This document shows positions 6,821-13,542 of a DNA stretch of 14,529 nucleotides, one piece after another; position 1 is the stretch's first letter; each line of letters starts with the position of its first letter. The translations under genes and the position numbers were made by a program. The DNA is from VFMC01 sp037131575. Lineage in GTDB: Bacteria > Actinomycetota > Acidimicrobiia > Acidimicrobiales > Ilumatobacteraceae. The stretch is taken from the NCBI GenBank assembly GCA_037131575.1, contig JBAXQV010000071.1, forward strand, positions 1 through 14,529, written 5' to 3'. Under the pieces are notes generated by a model. It did not search any database and had not been told where the DNA came from. It saw nothing but the letters and a program-made list of their open reading frames with translations.

Positions 6821-6865
6821 GTCGATCGACAGTGGAGGAAACGGCCCCCACCGATGAGATCGACG

Positions 6866-7915
6866 CTACGCCACCACCCCCATGGCGGCACGAACCCACT
6901 GCAGCGTGGTGAGCGCAGCGATGGTCGACTCCGCGCCACGATTGTCATTGCGACCCTCGGCGGTGAGGCCGTCGAACCCGCCACCGTTGCGTGGGTCGAC
7001 CATCGGGATCTGTCCATCGTTCATACCGGCGAACCACCCGCCGCAACGGATGATCTCTCGCGCCCATACCGGGTCGCCGGTGAGGCTCCAGGCTGTGGCG
7101 CTGGCGTCGGCCAATGCCGCTATCTCGATGGGCTGCTGATCGAAGGCCGGGCGAGGCTCACCCGGGGCCCAACCGATGGTCGGTGTGACACTCAGCCAAC
7201 CCGAGGGCCCCGTTTCCGTGGCCACGAGCCAACGCAGCATGTGCAGACCGGCGACGACGAATGATTGCAGGCGCAATTCGCGACCGAGCAACAACAGCAT
7301 TTCGGGCACCACAGCATTTCCGTAGGTGAGGCGTGGTTCGGGCCAGGGCCATGTGGCAGTGTCGCCTGGCAGTTCTGTCGAGGCCGCCGATTCTGCCAGC
7401 AGTCGTGCCGCACCAACATGCGACGGGTCGGCCGCGGTTATGGCGGCAGCCCCGATCACGGCGTACGCAGTGGGGCGCAGGAACGGCGACCGGAATTGGC
7501 AAGCCTCGACGAAGAGGTGGCGAGCAATGGTGCGTTGGCCTGCGTCACGCAGTCGTGTCGCGGCTTCCCCCAGCGCCCACACTGCTCGTCCGGAAGCGTC
7601 GTCGTTGGCCCCATCGTCGACCCAACGCCCACCCACATCGCGGCGGTTCACGAAGCAGCCTCCGCCGCGGTACGCACCACTCAGAAAGTCGAGGTACCCA
7701 CTGGTCATCCGTTGCAGATCGCGCCCCTGAACGGGTTCGCGTGCCGCCACGATCAACGCCCGTGCCACATCGTCGGTGCAGTAGCCGTGCTCTGGCCGGG
7801 GCACCTCACCTTGGCAATGCTCGAACACCCCCTTGGCCGTAGTGAGCCGACGCAGATGGGCAAAATTGGGTGGCCCCGGCACAGCGCTGCCGATGGCCTG
7901 CGCCGCTGCGCTCAT
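6866..7915 (-). CDS. Uncharacterised (alpha/alpha)-barrel protein linked to GT4 glycosyltransferases
   Basis: A 349-residue protein rich in paired helices, resembling six-hairpin glycosidase-like folds. Conserved-looking patches are spread through it: LRRLTTAKGVFEHCQGE (21-37), HGYCTDDVARAL (43-54), DDASGRAVWALGEA (105-118), FDQQPIEIAALADAS near the start of the last third, and GAEST close to the C-terminus. The clustered Asp/Glu residues (D48, D49, D105, D106) look like a carbohydrate-site set. From memory of the family, the same domain is often fused C-terminal to GT4 enzymes and annotated simply as glycosyltransferase; here it is a separate gene. Its ATG overlaps the GT4 stop as ATGA (7912-7915), so the two are translationally coupled and probably work together. 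No biochemical role is known to me. Confidence 0.72.
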   Translation of the reverse strand: MSAAAQAIGSAVPGPPNFAHLRRLTTAKGVFEHCQGEVPRPEHGYCTDDVARALIVAAREPVQGRDLQRMTSGYLDFLSGAYRGGGCFVNRRDVGGRWVDDGANDDASGRAVWALGEAATRLRDAGQRTIARHLFVEACQFRSPFLRPTAYAVIGAAAITAADPSHVGAARLLAESAASTELPGDTATWPWPEPRLTYGNAVVPEMLLLLGRELRLQSFVVAGLHMLRWLVATETGPSGWLSVTPTIGWAPGEPRPAFDQQPIEIAALADASATAWSLTGDPVWAREIIRCGGWFAGMNDGQIPMVDPRNGGGFDGLTAEGRNDNRGAESTIAALTTLQWVRAAMGVVA

Positions 7916-9168
7916 GCCACGTGACTCGCGTAGTCGACGCGAGAGGTACGTACGTGATCACGCCGGTCGAAGGGCAGGTCGAGATCGCTGAAACGGGGCT
8001 GCGACACCGCTAAGCCCACGAGCACGTCGAGGTATCGACGCGCCACTGCGTCCCACATCGTCGGGGCCGAGATGCGTGCTGCTTCGGCGGCCATCGAACG
8101 GGCCAGGCGATGGTCGTGCAGTACTCGTTCGAGCGCACTCGACATTGCCTCGGTCGATCCATGAGGCACCACGATGCCGGCGCCGCTACTCAGCAGCTCA
8201 CGCGCGTGCGGGAAGTCGGTACTCACCACGGGCTTGCCCGAAGCGACTGCTTCGATGAGCACCCCCGATGTCACCTGATCGCGCGACTCATACGGCAGCA
8301 GCACCACATCGGCCGACCTGATGAGCGCCTTGAGGTCGGTGAGGTCGCGGTACTCATCGTCGAAGTGCACCATGTGGGCCACACCCATCTCACGTGCGTG
8401 CGCCTTCAACGAGTCGCGATAGGCCTCGCCACTGGCTTCACGTACCTTCGGATGCGTCTGCCCGGCAACCACGTAATGCGGCGGAGGAATCATCGAGCGC
8501 AGGTGACTCATGGCTTCGATACCAGCCTCGATGCCCTTGCCCGGGCCGAGCAAACCCCAGGTGAGTACCGTCGGCTGCTCGTGCGAACGGTGGTCGGTGG
8601 CGAGCGAGCGGTTCTCGTGCGCACCGTGCGGAATGACCACCACTCGTCGGGCCTCCACGGTGAAGCGTTCGAGAAGTCGCGTTCGCGCCGCGTAGGTCAT
8701 CACCACGACGGTGGCCGAGCGGCGGCAGAGTGCCTCGAGCACCTCACGCTGGTGAGGGTTGGGGGAATCGAGCACGGTGTGCAGCACGGTCACGATGGGC
8801 CGATCGACACCATCGACGATGCCGAGCACGTCGTCGCCGTCGACCCCACCGAAGATGCCGTATTCATGCTGCACCACCACGGCGTCGAACCCGTTCAGCC
8901 AACTCGCCGCCGCGGCCACCGAACGCATGTCGTCGCGCACGACCTGGAACACCACATCGTCGGCGCTGAGGCGCTGTTGGTCGACGAGTTCCACCACGCC
9001 CACGCGACATGCCGAGTGCACAGCAGCGTCTCCTCCACAGGATCGCAACCCGTTGGCCAGCGCGGCGGAAAACGTGGCCAACCCGCATTCCGTTGGCGGG
9101 TAGGTGCTCACGATTCCTACCGACAGTGCATCACCGGTCATTGCTTGCGTCGCAGTCATGGTTCCCAT
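7912..9168 (-). CDS. Family GT4 glycosyltransferase (GT-B fold)
   Basis: A 418-residue retaining GT-B glycosyltransferase. The acceptor-side N-terminal domain begins LSVGIVSTYPPTECGLATFS (15-34) and contains VVVQHEYGIFGG (97-108). The linker has VVIPHGAHE (177-185), and the donor domain opens with TWGLLGPGKGIEAGIEAM (203-220). The sugar-nucleotide EX7E-type motif reads DQVTSGVLIEAVASGKPVVS (298-316), with Asp at the first acidic place and E306 at the second. GT4 donors include GDP-mannose and UDP- or ADP-sugars; the donor cannot be read here. I used the ATG at 9168. A GTG at 9171 and ATGs at 9159 and 9141 are alternatives, and none has a strong ribosome site. The gene is 48 bases downstream of the GH130 gene and overlaps the barrel gene by 4 bases. 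Confidence 0.92.
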   Translation of the reverse strand: MGTMTATQAMTGDALSVGIVSTYPPTECGLATFSAALANGLRSCGGDAAVHSACRVGVVELVDQQRLSADDVVFQVVRDDMRSVAAAASWLNGFDAVVVQHEYGIFGGVDGDDVLGIVDGVDRPIVTVLHTVLDSPNPHQREVLEALCRRSATVVVMTYAARTRLLERFTVEARRVVVIPHGAHENRSLATDHRSHEQPTVLTWGLLGPGKGIEAGIEAMSHLRSMIPPPHYVVAGQTHPKVREASGEAYRDSLKAHAREMGVAHMVHFDDEYRDLTDLKALIRSADVVLLPYESRDQVTSGVLIEAVASGKPVVSTDFPHARELLSSGAGIVVPHGSTEAMSSALERVLHDHRLARSMAAEAARISAPTMWDAVARRYLDVLVGLAVSQPRFSDLDLPFDRRDHVRTSRVDYASHVA

Positions 9169-9216
9169 CACAGCCGCGATGACGCCCCGACAGATAGGGC
9201 ACTTCGGGCGAGGATC

Positions 9217-10167
9217 TCAGCCGATGGGGTGCATGAACAGATAGTTGAGCAAGTCGGTCAGGCTTGCGGTGGCGACGCCGACACAGCTATCGGCAGCGCC
9301 GTAGTACATACGCAGCGTGTCGCCATCGTCATCGAGAATCCAGCCACACGGGAACACCACATCGGGCACGTCACCAGCCATCTCGTACGGGGCGGCTGGG
9401 CCGAAGATCCACTCGTTCCCTCGTGCGACAACGCGCTCGGGATGGTCGAGATCGAGGAGCGCAACGCCGAGGCGGTAGAGCGAACCCGACACCGTGACAC
9501 GCACACCGTGGTAGAGCACCAGCCAGCCGGCCGGCGTCTCGAGTGGGGGCGGCCCGAGGCCAACCTTGTTGGCATCCCACCATCCGCCACGACGCGACTC
9601 GATCACCGGGCATGGGTCGCCCCAATGCTCGAGGTCGGGGCTCCGGGAGAGCCAGATGTGGATACCGAGGTTCGTGCCCGATGGCACCGGTCGATGCAGC
9701 ATCGCCCAACGCCCGTTGATCTGGCGTGGAAACAGCGCTGCGTCCTTGTCTTCCGGCACCACGAGCACACCGAGTCGCTCGAAGCTCACGAAGTCGGTGG
9801 TGCGCGCGTGGCACACCAGCGGCCCGGCGCTCGAATAGCCGGTGTACACGATGTGATAGCAGTCGCCGATTCGAGTGATGCGGGGGTCTTCCACACCCCA
9901 CGTCTCGGCCCAGTGCGACTGATCGGGCGCAAGCGTTCGATCGGGCTCGATGATCCAGTTGGTATACCCGTCGTCGCTGCGCGCCACCATGAGCCGCGAG
10001 ATACCCGTGCGGTCTTCCACCCGTACCAGCAGCAGTGTCTGCCCCTCGAACATCACCGCGCCCGGGTTGAAGACGGCGTTCTCCATCTGTGGCCAGTCGA
10101 GAGCCCGCAAGATGGGGTTACCTTCGTAGCGGCAGAACAGTTCGCGGGGGTCGTGAGGGTGCTCCAT
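9217..10167 (-). CDS. GH130 family enzyme, probable beta-mannoside phosphorylase
   Basis: A 316-residue five-bladed-propeller glycosidase-like protein of family GH130, whose members mostly phosphorolyse beta-mannosides with inorganic phosphate (some hydrolyse). Key parts are present: AVFNPGAV (31-38), LLLVRVEDRTG (46-56), the probable catalytic Asp D94 in GVEDPRIT, the phosphate-side stretch KDAALFPRQI (141-150) with R148, LHRP with H158 and R159, and YHGV with H220. The terminal propeller signature is YYGAADSCVGVA (288-299). No signal peptide is seen, so it should be intracellular. With all the basic residues kept, a phosphorylase is favoured. It starts 19 bases after the eRF1-like gene, without a clear ribosome site. 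The exact linkage is unknown. Confidence 0.88.
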   Translation of the reverse strand: MEHPHDPRELFCRYEGNPILRALDWPQMENAVFNPGAVMFEGQTLLLVRVEDRTGISRLMVARSDDGYTNWIIEPDRTLAPDQSHWAETWGVEDPRITRIGDCYHIVYTGYSSAGPLVCHARTTDFVSFERLGVLVVPEDKDAALFPRQINGRWAMLHRPVPSGTNLGIHIWLSRSPDLEHWGDPCPVIESRRGGWWDANKVGLGPPPLETPAGWLVLYHGVRVTVSGSLYRLGVALLDLDHPERVVARGNEWIFGPAAPYEMAGDVPDVVFPCGWILDDDGDTLRMYYGAADSCVGVATASLTDLLNYLFMHPIG

Positions 10168-10186
10168 GCGTGGTGCAGCGAGTTCG

Positions 10187-11389
10187 TCAGTACCGGAAGA
10201 GTGCAGCCACTGGGGCGGCCCCGGGCAGTTGCGCTGGAGACACGAGGTGCACGCTGGCGTGCGAACGCAAGGCGTCGCTGACCGCCAGGTTCACCAGATC
10301 GATGGCGTTGTCGGTTTGTGCTGGCAGCCGTTCGGTGGAGTCGAGCCCCATTGCCCACCACGGCTCGGCACCACCCAGGAAGAGGTTCGCCACTCGGCCC
10401 TCGGCGGCAGCAGTGAGGATCTCTGCGAAGTCGGCACTGGCCAGCCCAGTGCCCATTCGGCGATGCAGCCGATCGACGAGATCCACGAGCGATGTCTCCG
10501 AGGCCACCTGGGCTGCCACGCGGCGACGGAGTTCGTCGGTACTGAACCGCACCGTGCTCCCCACATCCACCGTCACCAGCCACGGATGCCGCGACACCGA
10601 GCGGTATCGGGCCAGTGCCGTGCTGCTACCCGCCACCATGAGCGGATGAACGTGTGTATCGCCGATGTGCTCGAGCACGGTGTTGTCGACGTGATGGAAG
10701 AAGCGATCGAGGCGCGCCTTGCGGTCTTCACGCTGGGCGCCGCTGCCATGCCCGATGCGCACCGAACCACCCTGCGGCCCGTTGCCCACGGTATGGGCGC
10801 CACTGTGCCGTTCGAAGCGTTCGTACCACAGGTCGTCGTCGAGCGACGTGGGCAGATCGGCCACGGTGCACTCGTGCAGTTCAGCGGCATCGATGTGATA
10901 TAGCTTCACGTGTTCGGTGCCGATGGCCAGCACATGCCCGCCGATCGATGCATCGACACTGGGCAGCAGTGGACTCACCTCGAACCGGTTGCCCACCACG
11001 CACAGCGGAGGCAACGACGCCCCCACCACCATCTCCACGGCAAAGCCGGGCGCACAGAACCACACCATCGTCCCACCGTGCTCGGCCAGCACCGGCCGCT
11101 CGGCGACGTCTCGGATCGACACCAGCACGTCAGCGCTGTCGAAACCGCGACGTTCGAGCGACTCGGTGGCCTGCTCGAGCAACCTGTCGAGCGCACCGTG
11201 TTCGAGTCGGTAGTTCGGGTGACGACGATCAACTGGCACCATCACAGTCACGCATGGCGATGTTCGCCACCGCGCCAGTTCGGCGAGTTCGGCCAACGTG
11301 ACGGCCGGCGGGATCGGACCCGGCGCAGCGGCCGGAACAGCGATGGTGTCGGATGCAGTACGAGTGCGGCTTCGCGCGCTGGTGCTCAT
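10187..11389 (-). CDS. eRF1-like (baeRF-type) protein with an HGSGAQ loop
   Basis: A 400-residue protein resembling the bacterial/archaeal eRF1-like (baeRF) families. It has a long N-terminal domain (about 30-180, beginning TLAELAELARWRTSPCVTVM), a central domain with GHGSGAQREDRKARLDRF (213-230), and a C-terminal L7Ae-like domain ending APVAALFRY, a characteristic finish. In eRF1 the matching loop reads GRGGQ followed by a basic helix that places GGQ at the peptidyl-transferase centre; here the loop is GSGAQ with a similar basic helix. The baeRF families are known mainly from comparative genomics and proposed to act in ribosome rescue or hibernation. I chose the ATG at 11389 for its perfect AGGAGGAG site; the frame is open to 11416. 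It appears to head the GH130-GT4-barrel operon, and its role there is unexplained. Confidence 0.75.
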   Translation of the reverse strand: MSTSARSRTRTASDTIAVPAAAPGPIPPAVTLAELAELARWRTSPCVTVMVPVDRRHPNYRLEHGALDRLLEQATESLERRGFDSADVLVSIRDVAERPVLAEHGGTMVWFCAPGFAVEMVVGASLPPLCVVGNRFEVSPLLPSVDASIGGHVLAIGTEHVKLYHIDAAELHECTVADLPTSLDDDLWYERFERHSGAHTVGNGPQGGSVRIGHGSGAQREDRKARLDRFFHHVDNTVLEHIGDTHVHPLMVAGSSTALARYRSVSRHPWLVTVDVGSTVRFSTDELRRRVAAQVASETSLVDLVDRLHRRMGTGLASADFAEILTAAAEGRVANLFLGGAEPWWAMGLDSTERLPAQTDNAIDLVNLAVSDALRSHASVHLVSPAQLPGAAPVAALFRY

Positions 11390-11531
11390 TGACTCCTCCT
11401 CGAACGATGCCACCACGACCGACGCGGTTGGCTGCTCTGGAACCTATGCACCGATGCGCTCTGCAGCGAGCGTCAGTCGACCTCTGCCGGGTGGCCGCAG
11501 TACCGCTGCGAATGAGGCCGAACGGCACTGG
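11390..11531. other. Divergent intergenic region between the baeRF-type and second GH130 genes
   Basis: This 142-base region separates two oppositely transcribed starts and should hold both promoters. I see no convincing -35/-10 pair and no repeat. The frame of the GH130 gene stays open across it, but the residues there (Ala, Ser and Arg rich) do not look like the family N-terminus. Confidence 0.45.
11393..11400 (-). promoter_or_regulatory. Ribosome binding site of the baeRF-type gene
   Basis: AGGAGGAG on the minus strand, with the AGGAGG core 5 bases before the ATG at 11389. It is the strongest ribosome site in the window and fixes this start. Confidence 0.8.
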
Positions 11532-12614
11532 ATGATGACGGATGTACCCCCATTTTTCGGAGGGTTCGGGCCGGTTGACTGCAACACTCACATGGTGATC
11601 GACACCACCAACACTTTGGTTCGTCGAGTCGCCCAGGCGCCCGTGGTGGCCCACGGTGCAGTGAGCGGCTACGGCCCCATCTTCAACGCCGGCCTCCTTC
11701 ACCACGACGGTCGCTACCACCTCTTCGCCCGCGCCATCCGCGATGGATACACGCGCAACGAACACGAGGGTCCGCGCTTTCTCGACTACATCTCCGACAT
11801 CATCGTGTTCACGTCCACTGATGGGATCGTTTACCACTACGGGTACGTGCTCGCTGAAGCCGATTCCGATGGCATCTGGTCGTATGAAGACCCGCGCGTG
11901 CAGTGGGTGCACTCAGGGGCCGATCAACAACGCGCCGCCCATGTGGTGATGACCTACACCCGACTTGCCCCGCCGAACACCAATGCGCCCTGGCAGATCG
12001 GGGCGCACCGGCTCGACTATCGCGAGGGCAGGTTCTTCCTCGACGACACCAGCGCGCAGCGACTCGGCCCGCCAGGCATTCCGAACAAGGATGCCGTGGT
12101 GTTCACACTCGACGACGGCCGTGTCGCACTGATCCATCGAATCCACCCCAATGTGCAATTGGCCGTGTTCGATGATCTCGACCAGTTGTGGCACGCCGAC
12201 GACGGCTACTGGGCGCAGCATCTCGCCGACCTCGACTCGCACACCATCCTCGTACCCAACCCCGGCGCCTTGGGCATCGGGGCCGGAGCACCGCCCGTCG
12301 CCACAGCCGCGGGCCTGCTGCTGTTCTTCCACGAACGCAACCGTCACGGCGTGTACACCATGAACGTGGCACTGCTCGACGGAACTACTGGCCGAGTGAA
12401 GGCGCTACTCCCCGACGCCTTGATGTGTCCCGAACTGGTGTGGGAGCGCGTCGGGGACGTTGACGATGTGGTGTTCGTGCAAGGTGCTCACCGTCGCGAC
12501 GACGGCATGATTTACCTCACCTACGGGGCCGCCGATCGGTGCGTCGGCGCGGCCATCGTCGATGAAGCAGCGCTGGTGGAATTGTTGCTGGCGTTCCCCA
12601 TCACGCACGACTGA
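11532..12614 (+). CDS. Second, diverged GH130 family enzyme
   Basis: A 360-residue GH130-type propeller protein, transcribed opposite to the first GH130. Shared landmarks are PIFNAGLL (49-56), YHLFARAIRDG (62-72), the probable catalytic D120 in SYEDPRV, NKDAVVFTL (185-193), IHR (201-203), the FFHE patch with H267, and YGAADRCVGAA (331-341). The important difference from its neighbour is FTL where the other has FPR, so one probable phosphate-contact arginine is missing; H202, R203 and H267 remain. It may therefore be a hydrolase or a phosphorylase of different specificity. The start is uncertain: ATGs at 11532, 11535 and 11592 are all possible, none with a clear ribosome site, and I used the first. 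Its end faces the MBL-fold gene with 27 bases between the stops. Confidence 0.85.
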   Translation: MMTDVPPFFGGFGPVDCNTHMVIDTTNTLVRRVAQAPVVAHGAVSGYGPIFNAGLLHHDGRYHLFARAIRDGYTRNEHEGPRFLDYISDIIVFTSTDGIVYHYGYVLAEADSDGIWSYEDPRVQWVHSGADQQRAAHVVMTYTRLAPPNTNAPWQIGAHRLDYREGRFFLDDTSAQRLGPPGIPNKDAVVFTLDDGRVALIHRIHPNVQLAVFDDLDQLWHADDGYWAQHLADLDSHTILVPNPGALGIGAGAPPVATAAGLLLFFHERNRHGVYTMNVALLDGTTGRVKALLPDALMCPELVWERVGDVDDVVFVQGAHRRDDGMIYLTYGAADRCVGAAIVDEAALVELLLAFPITHD

Positions 12615-12641
12615 TCGGCCGACGCAGGGGCGGCGGCAAGG

Positions 12642-13466
12642 TCAGACTTCGACGCTGGTGAGGTCGTCGCCGAGCACGATGGGCCCGGCGAAGTGGGCGG
12701 CGGCCAGGGCCCGCCACTCGTCTTCACCACCGGGCGCGATACCGGGCACGTAGTGGGTGAGCACCAGGGTGCCCACACCTGCCCGGGTGGCCGTTTGCGC
12801 GGCGTCGCTGACGGTGGAGTGGTAGTCGAGAATGTCTTGGAACCTCGGGTTCGGCACCATGCGAACGATGTCGTCGCGGATGACCGTCTGCACATAGGCG
12901 TCGGCATTGCGGCACAGTTCGTCGAGGCCGGCGCACGGCACACCATCGCCACCCAACACCACCGACTTGTCGCCGATCTCCACGCGGAAGGCCACGGTCG
13001 GTTCCACGGGGCGATGGTCGGTGGCCGCCACACGCACCGTTGCCGACCCGAGGGTGAGCACATCGCCGGGTGCCACTTCGGTCACTTCCACGGTGGGGCC
13101 CCAGGTGAGGTCGTCGTGGTGAGCGAGGCGGTAGTCGATGTCGGGGGCGAGTGCAGCGAGGGTGGCGGCCACCACCTCGGCTGTGCGCGGCGGCCCCACG
13201 ATGCGCAATGTCGCCTGCGTCGGGTTCATCACCCAGTGCGTGGTGATCACGTCATTGAGATCAGTGAGGTGATCGCTGTGGAGATGGGTGATGAGCACTG
13301 CGGTGAGCATGGGTGGCAGCACCCCAGCGGCGGCAAGGCGCATCACAGCCGCACGGCCGCAGTCGACCAGCAGTACCGCACCCTCGGCCTTCACCAACGT
13401 CGAGGGGCCGCCACGGCGCGGGTCGGGAAGCGGACTGCCGGTGCCGAGCAACGTGACGGTGATCAT
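12642..13466 (-). CDS. Metallo-beta-lactamase-fold hydrolase, RNase Z-like
   Basis: A 274-residue MBL-fold protein with a di-metal site: THLHSDH (60-66) gives H61, H63, D65 and H66. The bridging Asp is probably D174 in VLGGDGVP, H216 (YHSTVSDAAQTA) matches the RNase Z-like C-terminal histidine region, and H238 is in LVLTHYVPG. The N-terminus ITVTLLGTGSPLPDPRRGG is typical of the RNase Z/arylsulfatase/phosphodiesterase branch. The usual GDT of RNase Z-like enzymes reads GDG here, and I see no clear long exosite arm, so a small-molecule phosphodiesterase or ester hydrolase seems likelier than a tRNA 3'-nuclease. There is no ribosome site before the ATG at 13466; a leaderless start is plausible. 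It is monocistronic by position. Confidence 0.87.
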   Translation of the reverse strand: MITVTLLGTGSPLPDPRRGGPSTLVKAEGAVLLVDCGRAAVMRLAAAGVLPPMLTAVLITHLHSDHLTDLNDVITTHWVMNPTQATLRIVGPPRTAEVVAATLAALAPDIDYRLAHHDDLTWGPTVEVTEVAPGDVLTLGSATVRVAATDHRPVEPTVAFRVEIGDKSVVLGGDGVPCAGLDELCRNADAYVQTVIRDDIVRMVPNPRFQDILDYHSTVSDAAQTATRAGVGTLVLTHYVPGIAPGGEDEWRALAAAHFAGPIVLGDDLTSVEV

Positions 13467-13472
13467 CAGCGC

Positions 13473-13481
13473 AGCGTAGCA
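13473..13481 (-). promoter_or_regulatory. Candidate extended -10 for a leaderless MBL-fold transcript
   Basis: TGCTACGCT on the minus strand fits the extended -10 form TGnTANNNT and ends 6 bases before the ATG at 13466. This is the geometry of leaderless actinobacterial mRNAs, and no ribosome site is present. No good -35 was seen. Confidence 0.4.
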
Positions 13482-13542
13482 GTGTTATGGCAGGAGACAT
13501 GCCACAACGTGTTCGGCCTCGAGCGGCCCAACATGGCCTACC

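Noticed and set aside
6808..7017. N-terminal extension of the PPOX-fold gene
   Set aside because: It would run into the 3' end of the barrel gene in another frame, while a strong ribosome site marks the start at 6807.
8110..10281. A 723-codon open frame on the plus strand
   Set aside because: It lies antisense to the GT4 and GH130 genes. Its protein is His/Arg-rich with no recognisable motif, the usual mirror of G/C-ending codons.
11298..11531. Upstream extension of the second GH130 gene
   Set aside because: The added residues are low-complexity Ala/Ser/Arg and would overlap the well-supported start of the divergent baeRF-type gene at 11389.
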